From Lentisphaerae bacterium ADurb.BinA184 (GTDB taxonomy: Bacteria > Verrucomicrobiota > Lentisphaeria > Oligosphaerales > MVZH01): a stretch of DNA of 34,493 bases. Position numbers and translations under genes: made by a program. Positions 1-9,203 of the stretch are shown piece after piece. Location: assembly GCA_002068325.1 (NCBI GenBank), contig MVZH01000017.1:1-34493 (forward strand), in the 5' to 3' direction. How positions within the stretch are numbered: the stretch's first letter is position 1; each line of letters begins with the position of its first letter. The notes beneath the pieces were generated by a model. It had not been told where the DNA came from. It did no database searches and saw nothing but the letters and a program-made list of their open reading frames with translations.

Positions 1-98
1 TTCTCACCCGCGCCGTCCTTGCCTTCGCCCGCCATCGCCGCCGTCGCCAGTACACAGCCCGCCAGCAACCCGCCCAACAGTCCCAGATGCCACTTCAT
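1..98 (-). CDS. Secreted protein or lipoprotein, N-terminal fragment (cut by window edge)
   Basis: Only the first 32 codons are in the window. The ATG at 96-98 is preceded by an AGGAGA ribosome binding site about 8 nt upstream. The N-terminus reads MKWHLGLLGGLLAGC and continues with an Ala-rich stretch to AMAGEGK. This is a signal peptide. It could be a lipoprotein signal, with the lipobox LAGC putting Cys at residue 15, or a type I signal cleaved after AMA. The mature part is not visible, so no function can be given. A candidate promoter lies at 204-232. Confidence 0.6.
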   Translation of the reverse strand, partial: MKWHLGLLGGLLAGCVLATAAMAGEGKDGAGE

Positions 99-203
99 CG
101 TGCCTTCTCCTGTTTTTGACCCGCGCCATTGCGCCGACGTGGCCGCGCCGCCTCGCACTGCCCGAGGACGGCGCCGTCCGCCACGCCATGCATAGCATCT
201 TCC

Positions 204-232
204 AATGTACTCTCCCGCCCCGCCCCGTGCAA
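204..232 (-). promoter_or_regulatory. Candidate sigma-70-type promoter for the gene at 1-98
   Basis: On the minus strand, a -35-like TTGCAC (227-232) is separated by 17 nt from a -10-like TACATT (204-209). The spacing is ideal and the hexamers are moderate (3/6 and 4/6). The 5' leader would be about 100 nt. Assigned by eye only. Confidence 0.3.
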
Positions 233-295
233 CCACGCTCTTCCTTGCCGGGGACCCCCCACACGGGCAGTCGGTCAGCACGTGGGGTGGCCAAT

Positions 296-381
296 GGAGA
301 GACGGTCTCCGTGCCGTCCAGGTCGTGCCCGGCAGACCTGGCCGTTCGACACGGTCCGGCGGACACGGAGGTCCGCCCTCC
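296..381. repeat. Paired inverted hairpin repeat (BIME-like), copy 1
   Basis: Two related 24-nt hairpins face each other. On the plus strand, 358-381 has stem GGCGGAC, loop ACGGAG, stem GTCCGCC and tail CTCC. On the minus strand, 296-319 has stem GGACGGC, the same loop, a decayed second stem ACCGTCT and tail CTCC. The GGAG of the loop can pair with the CTCC tail, so each unit could form a small pseudoknot. The same layout recurs at 21217-21304 in the opposite orientation. It resembles REP/BIME elements in form; the family itself is not recognised. Confidence 0.65.
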
Positions 382-959
382 AGCCACGCTCAACATGCCC
401 CACTCGGTGACCAAGGCCCCGTACAGAGGCCGCGGTCGTCGCTTGCCCCTGTCCGATTCGCCCTGTATTCTAAGAGGCATCGGCTGAACGGGGCCATCGC
501 TAGCCGGGCCAGGCCAGTCGCGGGCACGTTTTTGGCCTGAGCCATTCATGAACAGAGAGGCAACGGAGATAGCGGAGGCATCTCTCATTGGTACGCAATA
601 GCCTACGAACCACCCAAAGAGGCGTCAGTTCTTACGCCGCCCAAGCGTACGTGAGGTGGTGACCTTCTGCATCGCGAACCCTTCGTTGCCTCCATTTCCT
701 CTTTGTGAAAAATTCAGGTTGGGCCCGGACGCAGGCAGCCATCGCCGCTGGGCACATGATGCACAGCCGGCTCCGTAACGCAAGTGATGTAACCTGCACC
801 GCATAGTTCATACATGATCTTCAAATCCGTCTCTTTCCGGCCCCAGGCAGCACCGCCACCTTGAAGCCTCAGGAGACACAGACCATGCACCAGACTTGTC
901 AGTCGACCATGCCCCATTGCGACCACGACCGGAGCCCGCACAACCCAGGAGACGCCCGC

Positions 960-2585
960 ATGAAAACCGTCCAGACCCTCATCGCCCTCGTCATCGCCGC
1001 CGTTGTCCTCGCCGTTGCCCAGCCCGCGCCCGCCACGATCACCTACAGCTATGGCTCCAACGTCGACATCACCAGCCCGACCTTCTGGAGTCCGGACACC
1101 GAGCTGATTGTCTTCAACACGCACAACGGTGGCACCAAGACCAGCGTCGAGTCCGTCTATGGCCCGCACAGCGAGGCCAACCCCATCCGCATCGGCGGTT
1201 CGGACTACGGTGGGCAGTTCATGACCTTCGACGGCAACTACGACCTGACCTTCAACGGCCCCCTGACAATCGATGGCAAGAGCACGGCCAGCGGAGCGAT
1301 CTGGGAGCGCGCCGAGGGCGTCGGCGTCGGTTTCTACAGCGGCACCCCGCTGGTGACGTTCACCGGCGGCGTCTCGGAGACCTACGCGGGCGCCGCCTTC
1401 GACAAGGTCGGCCCCGGCACCCTGGTGCTGACCGGCACCAGCACCTACACGGGCGAGACCAGGATCTCCGGCGGCGCCCTGCGCGCCGTGGACGGCGTCG
1501 GCATCCCCGCCACCACTCCCCTCTTCCTCAACGGCGGGGTCTTCGAGTCCAACGGCTCGTTCACCCGCAGCCGGGGAACCAGCGGCGGGGTCATCGCCTG
1601 GGGCTACAGCTCGTACACCAACGGCAGCGGCGGCTTTGCCGCGTTCGGCGGGCCCCTCACCATCGACATTGACAACAACGGGCCCTCGAACTTCAGCTGG
1701 AACAGTCACATCATCGGCCTCGGCTGGGGGTCGGGCGACGCCACCCTGATCATGAACTCCGTGACCGCCGATTCGGCCGTTACGTTCATCGACAACCTCG
1801 ATATCAGCGCCGGCCCCGACTCCGACAACATCCGCAACATGAGGATTGATGACAATCCGGCCACCACGACGGACTACGTGGTCTTCAGCGGCATCTGGCG
1901 CGGCACCAATGCGGCGAAAGTCCTGGTGAAGGCGGGGGCGGGGCGGGCGGATTTCGACGGCGACAACACCTATGCGGGTTCGACCCAGGTGAATGCCGGA
2001 ACCGTCAACGTCAACGGCGCCACGACCGGACAGGGCACGTATACCGTGGCCATCGGCGCCACCCTGGGCGGCACGGGTACCATCGGCCTGGCCAGCGGGG
2101 CGGGCGTGACCGTGGACGGCACCCTCGCCCCCGGCCTCAGCGTCGGACGCCTGACGGTCAGCGGCGGCAACGTCACCTTCGGCGAGACGGGGGTCTTCCG
2201 CGTCGAGGTCAATGGCCTGACCGCCGGCACCGAGTACGACCAGCTGGTGGTGACGGGCGGCGGCGTCTCGCTCGACGGCGAGCTTCAGCTGGCCTTCGGG
2301 CCGGACTTCACCGTCAACCCCTTCGACTCCCTCACCCTCATTGACGTGCAGGGCACGGGTGTGACCACCGGTACCTTCCAGCACGTGGACGACGCGTTCG
2401 TCGGCGCCTTCAGCGGGCGCCGCTGGCGGATCACCTACGACGGCGATGCCGTCTCCGGCGCGCTCAGTGGTGGCAACGACGTGCTCCTGTACGCCATCCC
2501 TGAGCCGGGTGTCCTCGGCCTGCTGTCCGTCGGCGGGCTGGCGCTCGGTGGCCGGCGGGCCGCCCGGCGTCGGGTCGGGGCCTGA
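960..2585 (+). CDS. PEP-CTERM surface protein with autotransporter-type beta-strand repeats
   Basis: The protein is 541 aa. Residues 1-25 form a signal peptide (MKTVQTLIALVIAAVV, then Ala-rich). The body is Gly/Thr/Asn-rich, as in beta-helical surface proteins. Two copies of the autotransporter-associated beta-strand repeat are visible: about residues 147-180 (GTLVLTGTSTYTG then ISGGALRAV) and about 323-355 (NTYAGSTQVNAGTVNV). The last 28 residues are a PEP-CTERM sorting signal: IPEPG, a short hydrophobic segment, then RRAARRR. In other bacteria this signal is processed by an exosortase and the protein goes to the cell surface; no exosortase gene is in the window. The ATG at 960 has AGGAGA upstream and gives a clean signal peptide. 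An in-frame ATG at 885 also has an AGGAGA site and would add 25 residues, so the start is not fully settled. It converges on the WbsX-like gene, 36 bp away. Confidence 0.85.
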   Translation: MKTVQTLIALVIAAVVLAVAQPAPATITYSYGSNVDITSPTFWSPDTELIVFNTHNGGTKTSVESVYGPHSEANPIRIGGSDYGGQFMTFDGNYDLTFNGPLTIDGKSTASGAIWERAEGVGVGFYSGTPLVTFTGGVSETYAGAAFDKVGPGTLVLTGTSTYTGETRISGGALRAVDGVGIPATTPLFLNGGVFESNGSFTRSRGTSGGVIAWGYSSYTNGSGGFAAFGGPLTIDIDNNGPSNFSWNSHIIGLGWGSGDATLIMNSVTADSAVTFIDNLDISAGPDSDNIRNMRIDDNPATTTDYVVFSGIWRGTNAAKVLVKAGAGRADFDGDNTYAGSTQVNAGTVNVNGATTGQGTYTVAIGATLGGTGTIGLASGAGVTVDGTLAPGLSVGRLTVSGGNVTFGETGVFRVEVNGLTAGTEYDQLVVTGGGVSLDGELQLAFGPDFTVNPFDSLTLIDVQGTGVTTGTFQHVDDAFVGAFSGRRWRITYDGDAVSGALSGGNDVLLYAIPEPGVLGLLSVGGLALGGRRAARRRVGA

Positions 2586-2621
2586 GTCCCGCGCACACGC
2601 CGCCTAGGCCTGACTGACCTC

Positions 2622-3746
2622 TCACATTGCGCGGTGGCCGAAGACTCGCCGTACGGCTTCGAGGTACCCGTAGCCATGGCGGTCGTCGGGCTGGAGGTAG
2701 CTGGTCTCGGTCCATTCGTTCCAGCTGTTGAGGGTGATCAGCGGCGGCTGGCTCGGGTGTCTGTCGGCATAGTCACGGGCGTGTTCGAGGGCGGTCTGCA
2801 CGTTCTCCGGGGTGTTGTTCTTGACCACGCCCGGCCGGAAGTCGCGGTAGCGCGGGTTGTTGTCCCATCCGATGGAGACGTGCGGGAAGTAGGGGATGTC
2901 GTACAGCTCGTCCATCAGCGCCCACTCCCGGAGCAGGTCCGGGATGACCTCGGTGTAGTCGCGGTCAATGGGCGTGAAGTGCACCATCTGGTAGTGGGTC
3001 TGGCTGTCGAAGCCGATCTGCCTCACGAGGCGGTGCGGGGGGGTGTCGGCGGTGTCGGAGCCGGCCAGGTTGAGACGGCGCGCCCCCCAGCTGGTCAGTT
3101 GCAGGTGCAGCCCCGGCAGGCCGGCGCGGACCGCCTCCTGCCGGAACCAGGCCAAGGCCTCGGCCGTCGGCCCAATCCCGCCCAAGCCGTGCACCAGCCG
3201 GTTGAGGTCGTAGATCATGAAGACCGGCCTGCCCTCGATGGTGTAGTACGAGGGATGGGTGAAGTACCGCTCGATGAGGCGGCGGGCGATGACCTCGAAC
3301 TCGCGGCGGTCCACCGCGGCCTGCCAGATGATGTTGTTGTCGAGGTGGGAGAGCCGGATGTCCCAGAGGTGGGTGACGTCGTGGTTGGCCCACATCAAGT
3401 AGAACTTCACGCGGTCGTGGTTGCGGGCCTTGAGGTAGCCGTTGTTCAGGCACTGTTCGAGGAACGGGCGGCCGTCGTACCAGTACCAGTCGTAGATGAA
3501 GACGTTGACGGCGTGGTCGGCGGCGGCGGCGATCTGCATCTCCATCACGCCGGGGTCGGCCTCGTTGCAGTACCCCCACAGCGGCCGCCGCGGCCAAGTG
3601 TGCCCGGGGTACTTGGCGGTCGCCTTGCGCACGGTCTCCCACTCCCCGTTGCCCTCGGGCCAGAACATGCGTGTGCGCGGCTCGTCGCCGGTGTAGGAAG
3701 GCCAGACGTAGGCGGCGACATCATAGGACGGTCTGCGCGGGGACAT
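2622..3746 (-). CDS. WbsX/GH99-like protein (putative glycan-active enzyme)
   Basis: The protein is 374 aa, which fits the WbsX (Glyco_tran_WbsX, GH99-like) family. Typical features are an N-terminal AAYVWPSY, the block RPLWGYCNEADPGVMEMQI around residue 55-72, NVFIYDWYWYDGRPFLE around 81-97, KFYLMWANHDVT around 114-125, and the C-terminal LNSWNEWTETSYLQPD. Members are found in polysaccharide biosynthesis loci and in carbohydrate-active gene sets; the reaction is rarely known. No signal peptide is visible, so it is probably cytoplasmic. The ATG at 3746 was chosen because AGGAGA lies upstream and the family similarity begins there; the longer open frame to 3902 looks like noise. It lies 152 bp downstream of the sialidase-like gene on the same strand, and the two probably act on related glycans. 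Confidence 0.8.
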   Translation of the reverse strand: MSPRRPSYDVAAYVWPSYTGDEPRTRMFWPEGNGEWETVRKATAKYPGHTWPRRPLWGYCNEADPGVMEMQIAAAADHAVNVFIYDWYWYDGRPFLEQCLNNGYLKARNHDRVKFYLMWANHDVTHLWDIRLSHLDNNIIWQAAVDRREFEVIARRLIERYFTHPSYYTIEGRPVFMIYDLNRLVHGLGGIGPTAEALAWFRQEAVRAGLPGLHLQLTSWGARRLNLAGSDTADTPPHRLVRQIGFDSQTHYQMVHFTPIDRDYTEVIPDLLREWALMDELYDIPYFPHVSIGWDNNPRYRDFRPGVVKNNTPENVQTALEHARDYADRHPSQPPLITLNSWNEWTETSYLQPDDRHGYGYLEAVRRVFGHRAM

Positions 3747-3898
3747 GACGGTTCTCCTGACGACGGTGAGTGACTCCAAACGCCCGCCGACCGACGGGCG
3801 CGTCCGCCCTGCGTCGGGGATCGGGGCCCCTGCGGAATCCGGCGGACGACACGGGATCCGTCCCGGCCACTCATGCAATGGCTCTGCAGGCGCCTCAA

Positions 3899-5191
3899 TC
3901 AATAGGCCAGTCCGCGGAAACCCCTCACCCGGTGGAAGGTGATCAAGTTGCCGTCGTGCGGGGTTCTCGCCCGCTCGTCGCCGGAGCGGCTGAGCACCAC
4001 CAGGTCGTCGCCGTCAATGGCCATGCTGGCATAGTGGCGCGAGGCCTTCTCGACCGGGCCGGCGGCGACCAGCCCGGCGAAGCACCAGTCCACCATGTTC
4101 CTCGAGAAATGTAACTGCAGGCGGCGGCGTTCGTTGTTGGGCAGGTTGTAGCGGTCGTCGGGCATGCGGTCGGCCCGGATCATGCTGTCGGTCGCCTGGG
4201 TCGAGAGCAACCAGTGGAGGCGGGTGACGTCGTCGTAGAGCACGTGGAACTTCATCTGCCCGCCGGGACAGGGGACGTAGAGGATGGCCTGGCCGGAGGG
4301 GACGTGTTCGAGCATCGTCGTCATGGCGCCCGTGCCGGCCGTTTCGCCGCCTTCGACCACCTTGGCGAGGCAGGCGTAGCCGGTGCCGCCGGTGTGGGCG
4401 CGCATCCACAGGTGGAAGGTGCGGCCGCTGGGGTCGTGCCAGAGGTGGTCGGGGTCGGTGAACTGCACGACGTTGGTCTCCAGCCAGCCCATGGGGGCGC
4501 AGTGGCGGGTGGGCGTGACCATGACGCCGTGCACGGGGTCGGCGGCGTAGAACGGCACGCCGAAGTAGTCCGTCCGCGACTCGCTCATCACGTCGCGGAA
4601 GGTCAGCTCCGAGGCGAAGCTCCAGCTCTCGCGCCGGGTCAGGTCGTGGTCCAGGCGGCCGCGCATCAGGACGGGGGCCATCTCGCCGACATACCAGCCG
4701 CGGATGTCAAAGCGTGTCCGGCGCTCCATGACCAGGTAGACGCAACCGTTGGCGTGGAGGACATTGGCCGGCGCCTGGTGCCAGTGCTGCCCCTCGGTAA
4801 GCCTGGAGGGTGCCGACCAGGTCGCCCCGGCGTCGTCGGAACGGATGACCGTCAAGTCGCCCGCATGGCCGAGCACGTACACGGAACGCCCAGCCGCGAA
4901 GGGGCGCGCGTGCATGAACGGGAAGTCGGCCCGATGCGTCCACGTCCGGCCGCCGTCGTCGGAGGTGAAGACCTTGCCCTGCCACGACCACCCCATCTCG
5001 CCGCGCCCGTACTTTGGCCCGGCCAGCCCGGCGGCACCGGGGCCGCCCAGATCGAGCGTGGCGACCAGCCGCCCGCCATCGAGGCGGACGATGCCGGGGC
5101 TATACGCGAAGAGCCGCTCGGGATCGGGCGAGCTGTAGAGGGCGGTGAAGTCGTCCGCGAGGGGGCGGACGGCGTGTGGGCAGGAGGGCAT
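3899..5191 (-). CDS. Sialidase-like BNR/Asp-box protein
   Basis: The protein is 430 aa. Two Asp boxes, the signature of sialidase-type six-bladed propellers, are visible at residues 77-84 (SDDGGRTW) and 118-125 (SDDAGATW). Later blades are less regular. The family includes exo-sialidases and many glycosidases or binding proteins of other specificity, so the substrate is not predicted. No signal peptide is seen, which is unusual for a host-glycan sialidase and suggests an intracellular role on imported sugar or a non-sialic substrate. GGAG precedes the ATG by about 8 nt. It lies 57 bp after thiC and before the WbsX-like gene, all on the minus strand. The thiC neighbour appears functionally unrelated. 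Confidence 0.75.
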   Translation of the reverse strand: MPSCPHAVRPLADDFTALYSSPDPERLFAYSPGIVRLDGGRLVATLDLGGPGAAGLAGPKYGRGEMGWSWQGKVFTSDDGGRTWTHRADFPFMHARPFAAGRSVYVLGHAGDLTVIRSDDAGATWSAPSRLTEGQHWHQAPANVLHANGCVYLVMERRTRFDIRGWYVGEMAPVLMRGRLDHDLTRRESWSFASELTFRDVMSESRTDYFGVPFYAADPVHGVMVTPTRHCAPMGWLETNVVQFTDPDHLWHDPSGRTFHLWMRAHTGGTGYACLAKVVEGGETAGTGAMTTMLEHVPSGQAILYVPCPGGQMKFHVLYDDVTRLHWLLSTQATDSMIRADRMPDDRYNLPNNERRRLQLHFSRNMVDWCFAGLVAAGPVEKASRHYASMAIDGDDLVVLSRSGDERARTPHDGNLITFHRVRGFRGLAY

Positions 5192-5248
5192 GGGGCGGTC
5201 TCCACAGGGATTTGGCGCCGGGCGGTGCGGCGCACGGGCAGGCTCCCG

Positions 5249-6604
5249 TCAAGGGGCAGCGTGTCCGCCGTCGCCTTCGCCCTTGAGCCCGCGGAACAGC
5301 CGCATCGAGCAGAACTTGGGCCCGCACATGGTGCAGTGGTCGCCGGCGCGCGGCGGGGCGTCGGCGGCGGCTTCGCGCATCGCCTCCTCGCGCAGCTCGC
5401 GGGCCCGCTCGGGGTCAAGGGCGAGGGCAAACTGCCTCTCCCAGTCGAACTCGGCGCGGGCGCGGGAGATGGCGTCGTCGCGGTCGCGGGCGCCGGGGCG
5501 GCGGCGGGCGATGTCGGCGGCATGGGCCGCGATCTTGTAGGCGATGACACCGTCGCGCACGTCGCGGGCGTTGGGCAGGCCGAGGTGCTCCTTGGGCGTG
5601 ACGTAGCAGAGCATGGCGGCGCCGTGGAACGCCCCGAGGGCGGCGCCGATGGCCGAGGTCAGGTGGTCGTAGCCGGGGGCGCAGTCGGTGACCACGGGGC
5701 CGAGGATGTAGAACGGGGCACCGTCGCAGACATGGGCCTCGCGCTCCATGTTCATCGCAATCTCATCGAGCGGGATGTGGCCCGGCCCTTCGACCATCGC
5801 CTGCACACCGGCCGCCCGGCAGCGGCGCACCAGCTCGCCCAGCGTCTCGAGCTCCGCGAACTGCGCGGCGTCCGAGGCGTCCGCCAGGCAGCCGGGGCGC
5901 AGCCCGTCGCCGAGGGAGAGCGTGACATCGTGTTGGCGGCAGATGGCCAGCAGGTCGTCGAAGCGCGCGTGGAGGGGGTTTTCGCGGCCATGGGCCTGCA
6001 TCCACTGGGCCAGGATGGCGCCGCCGCGGCTGACGATCCCGAGCACGCGCCGGCAGGCGGCGGGGAGGTGCTCCCGGAGCAGTCCGGCGTGCACCGTCAT
6101 GTAGTCCACTCCCTGCTCGGCCTGCTCACGGATGACGTCGAGCAGGAGCTCGCCGGAGAGTTCCTCGATGCGCTCGACGCGGCAGACGGCCTCGTAGATG
6201 GGGACGGTGCCCACGGGCACGGGGCTGGCCTCGATGATGGCGCGACGGATCTCCGCCACCCGCAGGCCGGTGCTCAGGTCCATGACGGTGTCGGCGCCGT
6301 GGCGCAGCGCCACACCGAGCTTCTCCAGCTCGTGGCAGAGGTTGCTGGCCAAGGCGGAGTTGCCGATGTTGGCATTGATCTTGGTGCGCAGCGCGATGCC
6401 GATGCCCATCGGCGAGAGGTTGCGGTGGCGCGGGTTGGCCGGGATCACCATGTGCCCGGCGGCCATCTCGGCACGGATCAACTCGGCATCCAGGTGCTCC
6501 TTGGCCGCGACCTCGCGCATGGCGGACGTCACCGTTCCGGCGCGGGCCTGCAGCAACTGCGTGGTTGGCGGATGCGTGCTCACGTGATGACTCGCAACGG
6601 GCAT
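5249..6604 (-). CDS. thiC: Phosphomethylpyrimidine synthase ThiC
   Basis: The 451-aa protein converts aminoimidazole ribotide to HMP phosphate in thiamine biosynthesis, as a radical-SAM enzyme. Family blocks run the whole length: [90 protein letters not shown] and [12 protein letters not shown]. The C-terminal CTMCGPKFC (CX2CX4C) binds the [4Fe-4S] cluster. It is the short form, without the N-terminal extension of the roughly 630-aa enterobacterial enzyme. The ATG at 6604 has only a weak ribosome binding site; a GTG seven codons later is possible. I looked for a TPP riboswitch in the 97 bp before the gene and saw none. No other thiamine gene is nearby. Confidence 0.95.
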   Translation of the reverse strand: MPVASHHVSTHPPTTQLLQARAGTVTSAMREVAAKEHLDAELIRAEMAAGHMVIPANPRHRNLSPMGIGIALRTKINANIGNSALASNLCHELEKLGVALRHGADTVMDLSTGLRVAEIRRAIIEASPVPVGTVPIYEAVCRVERIEELSGELLLDVIREQAEQGVDYMTVHAGLLREHLPAACRRVLGIVSRGGAILAQWMQAHGRENPLHARFDDLLAICRQHDVTLSLGDGLRPGCLADASDAAQFAELETLGELVRRCRAAGVQAMVEGPGHIPLDEIAMNMEREAHVCDGAPFYILGPVVTDCAPGYDHLTSAIGAALGAFHGAAMLCYVTPKEHLGLPNARDVRDGVIAYKIAAHAADIARRRPGARDRDDAISRARAEFDWERQFALALDPERARELREEAMREAAADAPPRAGDHCTMCGPKFCSMRLFRGLKGEGDGGHAAP

Positions 6605-6701
6605 TCCGGCGGCAAGCCCGGAGGGGCGCCTGGAACCCCGGGACGGCCCGGCGCGGGGCCGCGGAGCTCGCCTCGTCGCGGGGCGGGGGACGGAGGACAG
6701 G

Positions 6702-7322
6702 TCAAGGGGCCGGGGGGATGGTCAGGGTCATGTCCGGGCGCAACTTGTCCGGCGACGACAGGATGTCGCGGTTGGCCTCGAAGATCGGCCGCCAGGCGTG
6801 GGGGTCTCCGTACAGCTTTCGCGCGATGCCCGAGAGGGTGTCGCCTTTCTTGACGCGGTACGTCTCCGGGGCGGGGGCAACGGTGGCCGGCAGGATTTCG
6901 GCCGGCAACGCAGGGAAGGCAAACTCTTCGGTTTCGGCCACCGGAGGCAGCGGCGCCGCCTCGAATGGCTCGATGGTGAAATCGCTGTCGGGGGCGGGCA
7001 TCGGCGGCAGGACGGGGGCATAGGCCGGCACCGAGAGATCGGGTTCGACGGGAACGGGCGCCGACAACGGAGCGGGTGGCCGCGCTGGCAGGCCCCAGAC
7101 CCCCTCCTCCATCGGCCCCGGGGCGGCGTCAGCCGGGGCCGCCCCGCCGTCACGAGCCGGCGCCACGTACGGGCGCTCCCAGCCTGGATGCCAGCGCTGC
7201 AGCTGCTGCGCCCAAGCTTCCTGCTCCGGCGTCAGTTGCCGAATCACCACGGTACGGGTACATCCGCAGGCCACGATGGCAAGACCGACCAGAACCATCA
7301 CGTTGGATCGGAAGTTTCTCAT
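6702..7322 (-). CDS. LysM-domain lipoprotein
   Basis: The protein is 206 aa. The start [19 protein letters not shown] gives a lipoprotein signal with the lipobox IVAC and Cys at residue 19. A Pro/Ala-rich linker of about 100 residues follows. A single LysM domain ends the protein, about residues 155-203, beginning [19 protein letters not shown] and ending [11 protein letters not shown]. LysM domains bind peptidoglycan, so this is probably a membrane-anchored, wall-binding protein without a visible enzymatic domain. The ATG at 7322 was chosen for the signal peptide and an upstream GAGAAAGG; the longer open frame to 7442 adds unrelated sequence. It follows fabF by about 150 bp. Confidence 0.8.
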   Translation of the reverse strand: MRNFRSNVMVLVGLAIVACGCTRTVVIRQLTPEQEAWAQQLQRWHPGWERPYVAPARDGGAAPADAAPGPMEEGVWGLPARPPAPLSAPVPVEPDLSVPAYAPVLPPMPAPDSDFTIEPFEAAPLPPVAETEEFAFPALPAEILPATVAPAPETYRVKKGDTLSGIARKLYGDPHAWRPIFEANRDILSSPDKLRPDMTLTIPPAP

Positions 7323-7471
7323 GGAACCAGGCCTTTCTCTCACACGACACTCCGTCAGCGACACTGAGGATGAACCCATGGCCGGTGGGCACCGTCGGCC
7401 CAGCCGGCTGCCGCGATGCGTCCTCATGTGACAGGCCGCCACACCCTCCCGGCCGCACGGGCCGTCACGTC

Positions 7472-8713
7472 TCAGAGCGCGCGGAAGGCAAGCACGGCGT
7501 TGTGCCCGCCGAAGCCCAGGTTGATGTTGAGCGCGGTCTTGACCGTGGCCGCGCGGGCGGTGTTGGGGACGTAGTCGAGGTCGCAGTCCGGATCCTTCTC
7601 CTCGTAGTTGATGGTCGGCGGGATGACACCGCGCATCAGGGTCAGGATGGCCGCCACCGACTCCATGCCGCCGGCGGCGCCAAGGGCGTGGCCGGTCATG
7701 GACTTGGTGCTGCTGACCGGCACCCGGTAGGCGTGCTCGCCGAGTGCGCGTTTGATGGCCACGGTCTCGGTCTTGTCGTTGAGCGGGGTCGAGGTTCCGT
7801 GGGCATTGATGTAGCCGATGTCCTCGGGGCGCAGGCCGGCGTGTTTCATGGCCATGGTGATGGCGCGCGAGGCGCCGTCGCCGTCGGGGTCGGGGGCGGT
7901 GATGTGGTAGCCGTCGCCGCTGGCGCCGTAGCCGGCGATTTCGCAGAGGGCGTTGGCGCCGCGGGCGCGGGCGTGCTCCTCGGATTCCAGGATGAGGATG
8001 CCGGCGCCTTCGGAGGGCACGAAGCCGTCGCGGCCGGCGTCGAACGGGCGGCTGGCGCGGGCGGGTTCATGGTTGCGCTCGGAGAGTGCCTTCATGGCGG
8101 AGAACCCGGCGATCCCCAAGGGGCAGAGGCAAGCCTCGGTGCCGCCGGTGACCATGACGTCCGCGTCGCCGCGCTTGATCAGCCACATGGCTTCGCCGAT
8201 GGCGTGGCTGCCGGAGGCGCAGGCGGTGACGACCGCGAGGTTGGGGCCGCGGAAACCGTAGCGGATCGAGAGGTACCCCGACGCCATGTCAATGATCATC
8301 ATCGGCACCATCAGCGGCGACGAGCGGTCCGGCCCGCGCTCATGCAACACCCGGGCCTGGGCTTCGAGCGTGCGGATGCCGCCGATGCCCCCGCCGACCA
8401 GGCAGCCGGCGCGCGTGGGGTCGAGCGAGGCCCCCTTCAGCCCGCTCATCGCCAACGCCTCGTCGGCCGCCGCAATCGCATAGTGGCAGAACGGATCGAG
8501 GCGCTTGGCCTCCTTGGGATTCAAGTAGGCCTCGGGATTGAAGTTCTTGACCTCGCCGGCAATCCGGCAACGCATGCCGGCGGCGTCAAAGACGGTGATC
8601 GGCCCGACGCCCGACCGCCCGCTGGTGAGCCCGTCCCAGAACTCCGTGACGCCCACGCCGACGCTGGATACGACGCCGATCCCGCTGACAACTACCCGCC
8701 GTTCCGCGCTCAT
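7472..8713 (-). CDS. fabF: 3-oxoacyl-ACP synthase II (FabF)
   Basis: The 413-aa enzyme condenses malonyl-ACP with acyl-ACP in the fatty-acid elongation cycle. The thiolase-fold catalytic triad is complete: Cys165 in TACASGS, His305 in NAHGTST and His342 in KSMTGHALGAAGG. The N-terminus (RRVVVSGIGVVSSVG) and the C-terminal LNINLGFGGHNAVLAF are typical. It is the last gene of the fab cluster and follows acpP by 103 bp, the common acpP-fabF arrangement. Confidence 0.96.
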   Translation of the reverse strand: MSAERRVVVSGIGVVSSVGVGVTEFWDGLTSGRSGVGPITVFDAAGMRCRIAGEVKNFNPEAYLNPKEAKRLDPFCHYAIAAADEALAMSGLKGASLDPTRAGCLVGGGIGGIRTLEAQARVLHERGPDRSSPLMVPMMIIDMASGYLSIRYGFRGPNLAVVTACASGSHAIGEAMWLIKRGDADVMVTGGTEACLCPLGIAGFSAMKALSERNHEPARASRPFDAGRDGFVPSEGAGILILESEEHARARGANALCEIAGYGASGDGYHITAPDPDGDGASRAITMAMKHAGLRPEDIGYINAHGTSTPLNDKTETVAIKRALGEHAYRVPVSSTKSMTGHALGAAGGMESVAAILTLMRGVIPPTINYEEKDPDCDLDYVPNTARAATVKTALNINLGFGGHNAVLAFRAL

Positions 8714-8816
8714 GTCGCGTGATCCCTGGTTGTGCTGCGCACGCCGTCGGCCCGGCCGAAAAAAAGCGGCGAACGCACCGGGTGATGATGCGCCGCCGCC
8801 GTCCCGGCCGCGCCCG

Positions 8817-9086
8817 TCAGCCCTTGGCCTCAGTCATCTTCACGATGTACTCGACCGCCTTGCCCACGGTGGTCAGCTTCTCGGCTTCCTCGTCGGGAAT
8901 CTTGGCGCCGAAACCGTCCTCCAGCCCCATCACCAGCTCGACGGTGTCCAGCGAGTCGGCACCCAGGTCCTCGACAAACTTGGCCTCCGGCACCACCTGG
9001 GTCTCGTTGACGCCAAGCTTGTCGACAATGATCTGCTTGATCTTGTCCATGATCGCCTGCCGGTCGCGTTCCGTGACTTCTGCCAT
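8817..9086 (-). CDS. acpP: Acyl carrier protein
   Basis: The protein is 89 aa, acidic and helical. The 4'-phosphopantetheine attachment site is Ser45 in GADSLDTVE. Helix sequences such as [12 protein letters not shown] and [19 protein letters not shown] are standard. It is slightly longer than the usual 77-80 aa because of a short N-terminal extension and the tail VKMTEAKG. A strong ribosome binding site, AAGGAGG, precedes the ATG, as expected for one of the most highly translated proteins. The 206-bp gap to fabG contains a candidate extra promoter. Confidence 0.96.
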   Translation of the reverse strand: MAEVTERDRQAIMDKIKQIIVDKLGVNETQVVPEAKFVEDLGADSLDTVELVMGLEDGFGAKIPDEEAEKLTTVGKAVEYIVKMTEAKG

Positions 9087-9203
9087 GTGCCTGCCTCCTT
9101 GCTGACAAGGCGTTCTTCGTCTCAGGGTCGGCGTTGATTGCGTTCAGGACTCCCGAAACGCTGTGCCGTTGTCCCGATCCGTCATGAACAACCGTGAAAC
9201 GAT

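Larger units (their letters stand above)
99..959. other. Long intergenic spacer
   Basis: This 860-bp stretch separates the divergent genes at 1-98 and 960-2585. Open frames across it are Arg/Pro/Gly-rich, lack ribosome binding sites and look like GC-driven noise. It contains the paired-hairpin repeat at 296-381 and the candidate promoter at 204-232. The part from about 580 to 840 is visibly less GC-rich than its surroundings and should hold the promoter for the PEP-CTERM gene, but I could not pick a convincing one. A GG-GC pair near 757-770 resembles a sigma-54 site but its spacing is one base short. Confidence 0.5.

Noticed and set aside
99-588. Open frames on both strands at the window start
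   Set aside because: They overlap the hairpin repeat, differ in frame from the clear signal-peptide gene at 1-98, and show no family features.
757-775. Sigma-54-like GG...GC site upstream of the PEP-CTERM gene
   Set aside because: The distance between GG and GC is one base short of the invariant spacing, so it was not called a promoter.
4214-6853. Very long plus-strand open frame (879 codons) opposite thiC and the sialidase-like gene
   Set aside because: Composition is Gly/Ala/Val/His-rich and non-periodic, no family motif is present, and the opposite strand encodes a complete ThiC. High GC makes long antisense frames common.
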